Source: Acidobacteriaceae bacterium (GTDB taxonomy: Bacteria > Acidobacteriota > Terriglobia > Terriglobales > SbA1). Taken from it: a stretch of DNA of 9,482 nucleotides. The notes under the pieces are model-generated. The model was not told the DNA's origin, ran no database searches, and saw only the letters and a list, made by a program, of their open reading frames with translations. Below, piece by piece: positions 1 to 6,510 of the stretch. Positions within the stretch are counted from its first letter, which is position 1. Each line of letters opens with the position of its first letter. The stretch is taken from contig PLEA01000483.1 in assembly GCA_003136335.1 (NCBI GenBank), forward strand, positions 1 to 9,482, given 5' to 3'. A program made the position numbers and the translations under genes.

Positions 1-281
1 TTGCGCACATCTTCCATGGCCTGCTTCTCGCTGTCATAAGAGATCGGGAGGAAGGTGCGAATATTCGCGCGCACAGAATCGAATGCTTCGCGGACCCGCA
101 ATGCCTGAGGGCCGCCGTCCTGGTCGACGATGGCGACGCGGGCATCACGGATTTTTCCGCCGAAGGCGTTGCCCAGGATGATCAACTGAACCAGCGGAAA
201 AATCATGGAGGCCAGCATCAGCGCCGGCGAGCGGAAGAACTTGCGCATTTCGCGCTCGACAATGGCCATCATTCTGTTCAT
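1..281 (-). CDS. ABC-2 type transporter permease, N-terminal part (cut by window edge)
   Basis: This is the first 93 residues of an integral membrane subunit of an ABC-2 (drug/lipid export type) transporter; the rest lies beyond the left edge. It starts MNRMMAIVEREMRKFFRSPA, the usual cytoplasmic amphipathic start of ABC-2 permeases, followed by one hydrophobic segment at about residues 20-38. After that comes a soluble stretch with VAIVDQDGG (about 49-57), which in YbhS/YbhR- and DrrB-like proteins begins the large extracytoplasmic domain between TM1 and TM2. The ATG overlaps the TGA of the upstream ATPase gene as ATGA, so the two are probably translationally coupled. In the E. coli ybhGFSR arrangement a second permease follows; here that cannot be seen. 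Family assignment rests on the N-terminus plus context. The substrate is unknown. Confidence 0.85.
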   Translation of the reverse strand, partial: MNRMMAIVEREMRKFFRSPALMLASMIFPLVQLIILGNAFGGKIRDARVAIVDQDGGPQALRVREAFDSVRANIRTFLPISYDSEKQAMEDVR

Positions 282-1366
282 GGCTGCAACCCCGGTCGCT
301 GCGGCATCACGAAGGCATACGCCTTTTGCAGTTCGTCGCGCAGCTGTCTTCCGGTGTAATGCACGAAGACGTCGTCCAGAGTCGTGTTCTGCACCGAGAG
401 CGACTTCACCTGCACTTTGCTCGCTACGGCCATCTCGACCATTTCCGTGGTGGTGCGCGAACCGTTGCCGGTGAGCACCCGATACATGCCGGCACCTTCA
501 TGCTGCACCGAAGTGACTTCGTTGAGCGTGTGCAGGCGCTGCTCCCAATCGGCGGGAGGATTCTCGAATTGCGCTTCAATCACATTCGATCCCGGCACGC
601 TCGCTTTCAGAGCCATGGGGGCGTCGAGCGCGACCAGTTTGCCGTGATCGACAATGGCGATGCGATCGCACAAGCGGTCAGCCTCGTCCATGTAGTGCGT
701 CGTAATCAAGATGGTAAGTTGCCGATGTGCCTTGATGTTTCCCAGCATCTCCCAGACAGCAACGCGGGAGACGGGATCCAGTCCAGTCGTGGGTTCATCC
801 AGAAAAAAGATTCTAGGATGGTGCACCAGACCGCGGGCAATTTCGAGTCGCCGGCGCATGCCGCCGGAGAGCGTTTTCGTGGCTGCGTCGCGCCACTTTG
901 TCAGGTCGACAAGTTCCAGGAGTTCTTCGATCGACTTCTTGCGCTCTTTCGCCGGGACGTCGTAGAGCTTGGCGTAAATATTCATGTTCTCTTCGACGGT
1001 CAAGTCGAGATCGCTGGTCAGCGCCTGCGGAATCACGCCAATCATTCTCCGCGCCGCGTTCGGCTCTTTGGCAACGTCATGACCGCCGATACGCGCCGTG
1101 CCGGAGGTAATCGGGATCAGCGTGGTCATCATGCGGATCAGCGTCGACTTCCCTGCTCCGTTGGGGCCGAGCAACCCGAAAATCTCGCCCTCCTTCACGG
1201 TGAACGAAACGTCGTCGACCGCGGTGAAGTCGCCGTACTTCTTGACGATGTGCTGAACTTCGATGGCCGACGGCGCGGTGGGATCGTAGACGGGCTTCTC
1301 CAGCCCGAAGCCAGTTGCCAGCGGGCCTGTCGCGCCGTTCGTTATTGGAGTTTCGTCGGCCTTCAT
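278..1366 (-). CDS. ABC transporter ATP-binding protein (DrrA/YbhF-like)
   Basis: Cytoplasmic ATPase subunit of the exporter, 362 residues. Visible motifs in order: Walker A GPNGAGKST (67-75), Q-loop VIPQ (111-114), signature LSGGM (166-170), Walker B IFFLDE (186-191) with D-loop GLDP (195-198), and switch histidine in TTHYMDEAD (H224). A C-terminal domain after about 250 ends with LDDVFVHYTGR, the hallmark ending of DrrA-type drug-export ATPases. There is only one nucleotide-binding domain, whereas E. coli YbhF has two fused, so the working complex should contain an ATPase dimer. A 30-residue N-terminal extension precedes the first strand of the domain; the start is fixed by the ATGA overlap with the HlyD-like gene upstream. 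The stop also overlaps the permease ATG. All catalytic motifs are intact. Substrate cannot be read from sequence; drug or lipid export is inferred. Confidence 0.95.
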   Translation of the reverse strand: MKADETPITNGATGPLATGFGLEKPVYDPTAPSAIEVQHIVKKYGDFTAVDDVSFTVKEGEIFGLLGPNGAGKSTLIRMMTTLIPITSGTARIGGHDVAKEPNAARRMIGVIPQALTSDLDLTVEENMNIYAKLYDVPAKERKKSIEELLELVDLTKWRDAATKTLSGGMRRRLEIARGLVHHPRIFFLDEPTTGLDPVSRVAVWEMLGNIKAHRQLTILITTHYMDEADRLCDRIAIVDHGKLVALDAPMALKASVPGSNVIEAQFENPPADWEQRLHTLNEVTSVQHEGAGMYRVLTGNGSRTTTEMVEMAVASKVQVKSLSVQNTTLDDVFVHYTGRQLRDELQKAYAFVMPQRPGLQP

Positions 1367-2460
1367 CGCTGCTCCGCGGCTGCGGCGCTCTGCGTATTGC
1401 CGCCTTTTAATTGCTCTGGCGAAACCAGCACTTCCGCAGTCATGCCGGGGACGAATGCCCCTTTGGGATTGTCCATGCGGATTTTCAGCACGATGGTTTT
1501 GATATCGCGCTTGCGGCGGCTCACATCGCGCTGCGTAGCAAAGTCGCCTTCCACGCCTTTGAAAAATACTTTGCCGCTGGAGACGGTTCCACCCGGCAGG
1601 CGCACGCGCAGTACATCGCCGTATCCGATATGGTCGGCGTAAGTCTCCGGGATTGCGACTCGCGCCCAGGTATCGTTCAGATCGACGATGGTGACGATCG
1701 GCGCACCGATATTGACTACTTCTCCCTGGCGTGCCGCGCGCACGGAAACTGTCCCGCTCACGGGGGCGTATACGTTCGTATAACCCAACCGGACGGCGGC
1801 CTGATTTTTCAGCGCCACTGCATTCTTGAGGTCAGCCTCTGTGGAGGCCACGGTGCTCTTCGCCGCATTCGCCTGATGAGTGCGCGCGACGGCGGAGTTC
1901 AGATCGGCTTCCGCGGCCTTGACCAGTTCCTGTTGGGCCTGAACCGTCGCCTGTGCGGCCTGTAAATTGGTTTCGGCCTGCACGCGCTCTTGATCCGAAG
2001 TGATTCCCGCCTTGGCCAGTTCGATGGCGCGGCGACTGTCGCTCGCGGTGCGGTCCAACGCGGCTTTTGCCTGCAGCAGTTGTGCTTTCGCCGACGACAG
2101 CTTGGCCTGCGCGTTCGCTACGTCGCTCGAAGTTGAGCCCGAGGTCGATTGTTCGGTGTCCTGCATCTCCGCGACTTTGTGTTGCAAGCTGGCGATCGTC
2201 GCCGTGGACGCGGCTTCTTGCGCCTGCAACTCGGAGGCGTCAAGGACGGCGATCAAATCTCCAGCTTTGACCGGCGTGCCTTCATCCACCAGCAACTTCT
2301 GGATGCGGCCTTCGACCTGCGCGCTCACGATTACCTGGTTGGCGTCGACTGTGCCGATCAAGACCAGATCGCGCGAGTGGTCGGCGGAGAGAAAGTAGTA
2401 GGTCGCGGCAATCACGAAGATGATTCCGAGAAGGATAATAAATTTGTTACGCGCGCTCAT
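1363..2460 (-). CDS. HlyD/YbhG-type periplasmic adaptor (membrane fusion protein)
   Basis: Inner-membrane-anchored periplasmic adaptor that would link the ABC exporter to an outer-membrane channel, 365 residues. A single N-terminal membrane anchor spans about residues 6-24 (IILLGIIFVIAATYYFL). The first lipoyl half is at about 41-74 (SAQVEGRIQKLLVDEGTPVK), a long Ala/Gln/Glu-rich alpha-helical hairpin at about 77-222, the second lipoyl half at about 228-260 (TNVYAPVSGTVSVR), and a beta-barrel at about 262-346 ending FVPGMTAEVLV. This is the standard HlyD_D23/EmrA-like layout and length. The Ala/Gln-rich coiled coil accounts for the low complexity. The start overlaps the last 14 bases of the TetR gene and the stop overlaps the ATPase start by four bases, so it lies inside one operon. 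It implies a diderm cell envelope. The outer-membrane partner is not in the window. Confidence 0.93.
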   Translation of the reverse strand: MSARNKFIILLGIIFVIAATYYFLSADHSRDLVLIGTVDANQVIVSAQVEGRIQKLLVDEGTPVKAGDLIAVLDASELQAQEAASTATIASLQHKVAEMQDTEQSTSGSTSSDVANAQAKLSSAKAQLLQAKAALDRTASDSRRAIELAKAGITSDQERVQAETNLQAAQATVQAQQELVKAAEADLNSAVARTHQANAAKSTVASTEADLKNAVALKNQAAVRLGYTNVYAPVSGTVSVRAARQGEVVNIGAPIVTIVDLNDTWARVAIPETYADHIGYGDVLRVRLPGGTVSSGKVFFKGVEGDFATQRDVSRRKRDIKTIVLKIRMDNPKGAFVPGMTAEVLVSPEQLKGGNTQSAAAAEQR

Positions 2461-3160
2461 GAGCGTGCTCCTTGCGCGGCGTGCTTTGGCGTTCTGAGCG
2501 GAACAACGCCGCGGAAATAAAATCCAGGACTGCGGCGCGCCGCTCGGCGATCCGCTCCGCTGTCAGGGGATTGAATCCGACAATCTTCTGCATCATGGGG
2601 GCACTACTGAAATAGAAAACGATCATGGCGACCATCGAGGGGACAAAGTGCGCGGGGTTGACCGGACGAAATTCGCCGTCCGCAATTCCCTTGCGCATCA
2701 GTTCGCCGACACGGGCAAAAATCGGCTGGATATAATTTTTGATCACTTTGTCGATGTTCTGGGACTGGCCTTCGCGCGCCCGCATCATCTCGCGCTGCAT
2801 CAGCCGCGGATAGATCTGGTTGGAAGCAATGAAATCGAAATATGCGCCGGCATAGGCCATCATCTTCTCGCGCGTCGGCAGGTCGCCGTCGAGCACACGG
2901 AATACCGTAGTTTTCAAACCGGAAAAGGCATCATCGAGCACCGCGGCGTAAAGCGTCTCTTTGTCCTTGAAGTAGTAATACAGCAGCGCCTTGTTGACGC
3001 GGGCCTCGCGGGCAATGGCGTCGGTGCGGGCTCCGGCGATGCCGTACTCGGCAAACTCCTGCGCCGCCGCCTGCAGGATGGCGGCGCGGCTTTCCTCGGG
3101 CTGGCCGCGGGAACCCATGCGGCGCGGCAGGACATTTCGAGGATTGAAAAGCTTTGCCAT
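2447..3160 (-). CDS. TetR-family transcriptional regulator of the ABC exporter operon
   Basis: 237-residue TetR-family repressor. The N-terminal helix-turn-helix domain spans about residues 24-70, with first helix AAILQAAAQEFAEYGI, turn and recognition helix ARVNKALLYYYFKDKETLY. The variable C-terminal ligand/dimer domain includes a hydrophobic stretch at about 172-186 (FVPSMVAMIVFYFSS). It is the first gene of the exporter operon, overlaps the HlyD-like gene by 14 bases, and probably represses its own operon, relieved by an effector. This mirrors E. coli ybiH(cecR)-ybhGFSR. The ATG at 3160 is chosen because the promoter and palindrome end directly against it; no Shine-Dalgarno is visible. 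Met15 (codon at 3118) is an alternative start that leaves the DNA-binding domain whole. The effector is unknown. Confidence 0.92.
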   Translation of the reverse strand: MAKLFNPRNVLPRRMGSRGQPEESRAAILQAAAQEFAEYGIAGARTDAIAREARVNKALLYYYFKDKETLYAAVLDDAFSGLKTTVFRVLDGDLPTREKMMAYAGAYFDFIASNQIYPRLMQREMMRAREGQSQNIDKVIKNYIQPIFARVGELMRKGIADGEFRPVNPAHFVPSMVAMIVFYFSSAPMMQKIVGFNPLTAERIAERRAAVLDFISAALFRSERQSTPRKEHAHERA

Positions 3161-3207
3161 TAATTAACCAGTTAGTTAGATTATACACAAGCCCAGCGCA
3201 CACGCAA
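3161..3207 (-). promoter_or_regulatory. Probable exporter-operon promoter with TetR-type operator palindrome
   Basis: Reading the minus strand, a perfect TATAAT lies at 3185-3180. A weak -35 candidate TTGCGT sits 16 bp upstream at 3207-3202. Immediately downstream and abutting the ATG is an 18-bp imperfect palindrome at 3161-3178 of the form TAAnTAACnnGTTAnTTA (14 of 18 positions symmetric). A start site about 7 bp below the -10 would fall inside the palindrome, so a bound dimer would block initiation. That is the usual design of a self-regulated TetR operon. The boxes and symmetry are seen directly; operator function is inferred. Confidence 0.6.
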
Positions 3208-3309
3208 CCTCTTTCGCGAGTCTCTTCCCACGAACGCGATAGATTTGAGCGTGGGAGAGCGTCAACGGGTGTGCGGTCCAGCGACGGCACGGTTAGTCAC
3301 TGCTGTAAT

Positions 3310-4281
3310 TCAGGGAAGAACGGCTTTCACGATCTCCAATTCCTCGCGCGCGGCATCGGCACGCGGGCCAGTTGGCTCCTCTTTGAGAAAGAGCTGAAGT
3401 TCTGCGATCGCACTCGCTCCCTGCCTCTGCTGTTCGAATGCACGCGCCGCCACACGATGCGCGAAGGCGTGAGGTATCTCCAGCGCATGTGCCTTGTGAC
3501 TGGTCACGATGGCCTCGTCGAAACGCCGGTTCATAAACTCGGCGTAGGAGAGCAGGATCAGGGTCATGGAATCGGGTGGTGTGAGCGTTGAAGCCCTGTC
3601 AAGCGCGCTTTCCGCTGCCGGAAAATCGCCTGCTGCAATGTTCATCTTCCCCAAGTTGATATAAGCCAGCGCAAAATGATTGTTGAGGCTGATTGCCTTT
3701 TGCAGGGCTTCGCGCTCTCGCACCGGATCTTCCAGCCGCGAATAAATTACGCCCAGGTTGTTGTAAGCCACGGCATAACCTGGGTAGATCGAAATTGCTT
3801 TGTTCAGCTCTCGAATCGCCTGCGCCAACTCCTGCTTGCCGATCAACGTCCTCGCTTTGTCAAATTCTTTGTGGGCGCGGCTCGGGACGCCAAGATCGGA
3901 AGCCGACACAAACGCGCTGGCAGGAACGCGGTAATCGCGATCCAGTTCGTTCCCTGGTTTCGCTTGGGCCTCGAACTCGGTTGGACCGTCGACGGTCAGG
4001 TGAATGCTGCCCGAGTCGGCATTGGCAAACTTCCTCCCGGACACAGTCAGGTGATAAGCGCCTTCCGGCACATTGAAGAACTCCACTTCGCACTGGTCGT
4101 TGGCTGTGCCTTCGGCCACGGGACCGCCGTGCCCCCACAGCGTAACGTGAGCAGACGGATCGCAGACTCCGCTGCCAAAGGCAACCCGCACTTGCACTCG
4201 CCGGATAATGTTGCCCGCATCGAGTTGCGCCGCAACCGAACCCGCAAGCAAAAGGAAAACAATAAACATGCGACACTTCAT
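3310..4281 (-). CDS. Exported TPR-repeat protein with N-terminal beta-sandwich domain
   Basis: About 323 residues from the chosen ATG at 4281, which gives a clean signal peptide (MKCRMFIVFLLLAGSVAAQ). The frame stays open to an ATG at 4383, but the added 34 residues (Pro/Arg-rich) would bury the signal; 4290 is another candidate. No start has a good Shine-Dalgarno. The mature N-terminal region (about 25-110) looks like a carboxypeptidase-regulatory-like beta-sandwich: VQVRVAFG, a turn, then FFNVPEGAYHLTVSG. It has two cysteines (40 and 64) that could form a disulfide. About five tandem 34-residue TPR-like units follow at roughly 136-305, for example AVAYNNLGVIYSRLEDP and ALAYINLGKMNIAAGDFPAA. 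The likely role is a periplasmic or surface protein-interaction scaffold; no catalytic motif is seen. It is transcribed alone, between a 149-bp gap to the TetR gene and a 346-bp gap upstream. Confidence 0.82.
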   Translation of the reverse strand: MKCRMFIVFLLLAGSVAAQLDAGNIIRRVQVRVAFGSGVCDPSAHVTLWGHGGPVAEGTANDQCEVEFFNVPEGAYHLTVSGRKFANADSGSIHLTVDGPTEFEAQAKPGNELDRDYRVPASAFVSASDLGVPSRAHKEFDKARTLIGKQELAQAIRELNKAISIYPGYAVAYNNLGVIYSRLEDPVREREALQKAISLNNHFALAYINLGKMNIAAGDFPAAESALDRASTLTPPDSMTLILLSYAEFMNRRFDEAIVTSHKAHALEIPHAFAHRVAARAFEQQRQGASAIAELQLFLKEEPTGPRADAAREELEIVKAVLP

Positions 4282-4431
4282 GGCGCGCATAAGGGCGCTG
4301 TCAGGAACCCGCTCGTGGCCTGTCACCGGAAAGCACCAAGGCTCGTGTGACAACTTGGGGAGTGAGACGGGTGCGCGGATCATTGGGTAGCGATGGATCG
4401 CGCTCTGGGAGCGAATTCGCAGATCTTTTTA

Positions 4432-4498
4432 CAACTCCGGAACATCACACCACCACACATGCGTGTCAACGCAGAGTGTTGTGATGTTTGTTGAGTTG
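4432..4498. repeat. Nested interrupted inverted repeat upstream of the TPR gene, with TTGACA element
   Basis: Outer arms are CAACTC (4432-4437) and GAGTTG (4493-4498). Inner arms are AACATCACA (4441-4449) and TGTGATGTT (4480-4488), separated by 30 bases. On the minus strand a consensus TTGACA (4469-4464) sits in the loop between the inner arms, with only weak -10 candidates near 4446-4441. The element lies 151 bp upstream of the chosen TPR start and could be an operator or a cruciform/RNA hairpin. The arms are seen directly; function is a guess. Apart from this repeat and the terminator at 4559-4579, I see nothing else in 4282-4627. Confidence 0.5.
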
Positions 4499-4558
4499 GC
4501 GAGATATGCTCAACGCGAGTTGCGCGACACGGAGTTAAGAGAACAGAACACAATAACA

Positions 4559-4579
4559 AGGCCGCTGAGACAGCGGCCT
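4559..4579 (-). terminator. Intrinsic terminator after the MoaD-like gene
   Basis: Perfect 9-bp stem with a 3-nt AGA loop (plus-strand arms AGGCCGCTG and CAGCGGCCT). It starts 48 nt past the stop of the MoaD-like gene. On the minus strand it is followed by a T-rich run (TTGTTATTGTGTTCTG), which fits Rho-independent termination of the SAM-leader/PLP-enzyme/MoaD transcript. The plus-strand side is less T-rich directly after the stem, so the minus direction is favoured. Confidence 0.7.
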
Positions 4580-4627
4580 GGAATCAATTGTTTTCTGAAA
4601 AAATGTTTTGGGAGGCTCGATCAGGAG

Positions 4628-4909
4628 TTACTGCGCGCCGCCCGCGATCGAGGGCACCAGCAAAACTTCGTCGCCTTCCTGGAACGCGTAGGTTTGGCCG
4701 CCCAGAAAGCGAATGTCTTCCTCATTCACGTAGATGTTGAGAAAGCGTCGGACCTGCCCCTTGTCATCGCGCAAATGTGGCTTGAGTTCGGGGAACTTCT
4801 CGTCGAGGACGGAGAACAACTCTCCGAGATTCGATGCTGCGCATGTGATCGAACCAACGCCCGCGGTGTGGCGCCGGAGTGCAGTTGGAATTTGTACGGT
4901 GATCGGCAT
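4628..4909 (-). CDS. MoaD/ThiS-family sulfur-carrier protein with Gly-Gly-Ala-Gln tail
   Basis: 93-residue ubiquitin-fold small protein. It opens with the beta-strand MPITVQIPTALRRHT and has the family features NLGELFSVLDEKFPEL and FLNIYVNEEDIRFLGG. It ends FQEGDEVLLVPSIAGGAQ, matching MoaD/CysO/ThiS. Such proteins are adenylated and thiocarboxylated at a terminal Gly-Gly and then deliver sulfur. Here two residues (Ala-Gln) follow the Gly-Gly, so proteolytic trimming would be needed first, as for carriers matured by a JAMM-type protease. It starts 2 nt after the stop of the PLP enzyme, with GGAAG six bases before the ATG, and ends before a terminator. No molybdopterin or thiamin genes are nearby. 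Context therefore favours a CysO/HcyS-like role in amino-acid sulfur transfer. Family is confident; the pathway is inferred. Confidence 0.88.
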   Translation of the reverse strand: MPITVQIPTALRRHTAGVGSITCAASNLGELFSVLDEKFPELKPHLRDDKGQVRRFLNIYVNEEDIRFLGGQTYAFQEGDEVLLVPSIAGGAQ

Positions 4910-4911
4910 GA

Positions 4912-6201
4912 TTATCTTCCGACGGCCTCGGCAATCACTCCGGGCACCTCGGAGGGGCTCAGCGTCCGCTGCAGGTAGCGTTCGAACTCCGCTAACTTGG
5001 GGACGATGGGGAACTCGGTCTCGTAGACGCCGGCCAGCACATCGGTCGTCTTCAGGCCGTTACCAGTGATGCAGAGCACGGTCGTTTCCTCCGGCAGGAT
5101 GCGGTCCTGGCGATACAGCTTGCCCGCGCAGCCCACGGTCACACCGCCGGCGGTCTCGGTGAATACCCCTTCGGTCTCTGCCAGCAGTTTGATCGAATTG
5201 ATCACTTCCGGATCGCTGACATCTTCGCTCCATCCGCCGCTGCCCTTGATCACTTTGATGGCGTAGTGTCCGTCCGCGGGATTGCCGATGGCGAGTGAGC
5301 GCGCGATGGTCGAGGGCTTCTGCGGCTCAATCTCGGAACTGCCGGTCTTGACTGCAGTCGAAATGGGAGAGCAGCCGGTGGCTTGCGCTCCGAAGAATTT
5401 CACTTCCTTGCCTTCCACCAGGCCCAGCTTGATCAGTTCATCGAAAGCCTTCTTGATCTTGACGATCAGCGAACCGCCGGCCATGGGGCAGACTACGTTA
5501 TCCGGCAGGCGCCAGCCGAGTTGCTCGGCGATTTCGAAGCCGACGGTCTTCGATCCTTCGGCGTAATAGGGTCGCAGGTTTACGTTGACGAAGCCCCAGT
5601 GATGCTCATCGGCAATTTGCGAACACAGGCGGTTGACCTGATCGTAGTTGCCGGCAATGCGTACGACTTTCGCCCCGAACACGTTCGTGCCCAGAATTTT
5701 CGCGGGCTCGAGGTCCGACGGAATAAAGATCCACGCCTTGAGTCCTTCGCGAGCCGCATGGGCAGCAACAGCGTTCGCCAAGTTCCCGGTCGAAGAGCAC
5801 GACACGGTGTCGAACCCGAAGGCTTTCGCCTGCGAGATTGCGACTGCGACCACGCGGTCTTTGAAACTCAACGTCGGCAGGCAGACTGCGTCGTTCTTGA
5901 GGTAGACATTTTTCGCGGCGGCGGTCGTCCCAGTCAACTGCTCAGCCAGACGCGGCGCCTGAAACAGTGGAGTGAAGCCGACCGGCAGCCGAGGTTCAAA
6001 ACCCTGGGGGAGGGGTAAAAGTTCGGAGTAGCGCCACATGTTCGGCGGCCGCTGGGAGATCAGCTCACGGCTAACGGACCCACGCAAAGCGTCATAGTCG
6101 TAGGCGACTTCCAGAGGAGAGAAACAGTCGTCGCAAATGGAGCGGGGCTGGTTTCCCCAGATCTTTCCGCATTCCCGACACCGAAGTTCGTAAATAGACA
6201 T
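4912..6201 (-). CDS. thrC: Threonine synthase-like PLP-dependent enzyme
   Basis: 429-residue fold-type II PLP enzyme. Threonine synthase converts O-phospho-L-homoserine to threonine and phosphate. An N-terminal zinc ribbon has Cys8, Cys11, Cys23 and Cys26. The PLP lysine is K114 in LPTLSFKDR, followed by the substrate/phosphate loop CSSTGNLANAVAAHAA (135-150), the cofactor phosphate loop AGGS (241-244) and a C-terminal TGNGLKTTD (379-387). Length and motifs fit the zinc-ribbon branch of threonine synthases, which also includes cysteate synthase of methanogens. It is the first gene after a SAM-I riboswitch and sits 2 nt ahead of a MoaD-like gene. That regulation is odd for plain threonine synthesis and raises the option that it uses O-phosphohomoserine with a sulfur donor. 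No strong Shine-Dalgarno is visible; the start is supported by the zinc-ribbon N-terminus. The family call is sure; the exact reaction is not. Confidence 0.9.
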   Translation of the reverse strand: MSIYELRCRECGKIWGNQPRSICDDCFSPLEVAYDYDALRGSVSRELISQRPPNMWRYSELLPLPQGFEPRLPVGFTPLFQAPRLAEQLTGTTAAAKNVYLKNDAVCLPTLSFKDRVVAVAISQAKAFGFDTVSCSSTGNLANAVAAHAAREGLKAWIFIPSDLEPAKILGTNVFGAKVVRIAGNYDQVNRLCSQIADEHHWGFVNVNLRPYYAEGSKTVGFEIAEQLGWRLPDNVVCPMAGGSLIVKIKKAFDELIKLGLVEGKEVKFFGAQATGCSPISTAVKTGSSEIEPQKPSTIARSLAIGNPADGHYAIKVIKGSGGWSEDVSDPEVINSIKLLAETEGVFTETAGGVTVGCAGKLYRQDRILPEETTVLCITGNGLKTTDVLAGVYETEFPIVPKLAEFERYLQRTLSPSEVPGVIAEAVGR

Positions 6202-6281
6202 GTGCTACCCGCTTTCTTGGCTTTGCGGCTTTCTTTGTGCAAAGCAGCGAATAGCTGAGGACGAGCCCGAAAAAGCGGCCT

Positions 6282-6321
6282 AAAAAGCAAAGGCCTCTTT
6301 TTCCAGGAAAAGGAAAAGAGG
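6282..6321 (-). terminator. Riboswitch-controlled intrinsic terminator (expression platform)
   Basis: On the minus strand the arm CCTCTTTTCC (6321-6312), a 7-nt loop and the arm GGAAAAAGAGG (6304-6294, one bulged A) form a stem. It is followed by a T-rich run TTTGCTTTTT (6291-6282). It lies 27 nt past the 3' end of the SAM-I aptamer and 80 nt before the threonine synthase-like start, the position expected of a transcriptional OFF switch. A competing pairing with the P4 strand of the aptamer is described in the findings. Confidence 0.72.
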
Positions 6322-6348
6322 TCGGAATGCCAATACAGCGCGCATGCC

Positions 6349-6466
6349 GAATCCCATGTTCCCCGTTTCCAGGAGAGAGTTGGCACCAGACACCTGGGAT
6401 ATATGATCCCAGATCGGTTGCCGTGGCGTCACAGGGCTCGTCCCTCAGCCACTCTGCATGAAATTC
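6349..6466 (-). ncRNA. SAM-I (S-box) riboswitch aptamer
   Basis: Read on the minus strand, the 118-nt element matches the S-box consensus in order. P1 5' strand GAATTTCATG (6466-6457) pairs with 3' strand CATGGGATTC (6358-6349), 10 bp with two G-U pairs. AGAGTGG (6455-6449) is followed by GAGGGACGAGCCC (6446-6434) and TGTGACGCCA, the kink-turn/P2 region. Then come the conserved CGGCAACC (6423-6416), P3 CTGGGAT/ATCCCAG with loop CATAT (6412-6394), the conserved GGTGCCAA (6387-6380), and P4 TCTCC/GGGGA. S-box RNAs bind S-adenosylmethionine and switch off methionine/cysteine genes when it is plentiful. Here it precedes the threonine synthase-like/MoaD-like pair. Recognition is by eye against the known consensus, with the covarying helices intact. 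Confidence 0.9.
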
Positions 6467-6510
6467 AGGTCCGCTCCCCCAGTCGAGGGAAGAGTGGACT
6501 TGTTGCTACG

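Noticed and set aside
326..1642. Long plus-strand open frame (438 codons)
   Set aside because: It is antisense to the ABC ATPase and HlyD-like genes, which carry all expected motifs; the translation is Arg/His-rich with no recognisable domain.
2149..2520. Plus-strand frame of 123 codons
   Set aside because: Antisense to the coiled-coil and N-terminal part of the HlyD-like gene; no ribosome site or family resemblance.
4282..4383. Longer N-terminus for the TPR protein
   Set aside because: The added 34 residues are Pro/Arg-rich and would place the signal peptide internally; no ribosome site supports 4383.
6060..6386. Minus-strand open frame (108 codons) overlapping the 5' end of thrC
   Set aside because: It runs through the riboswitch 3' part, the terminator and the zinc-ribbon codons in another frame; unlikely as a leader peptide because of its length and lack of a ribosome site.
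6394..6412. Isolated 7-bp hairpin taken at first for an intergenic repeat or terminator
   Set aside because: It is the P3 helix of the SAM-I aptamer.
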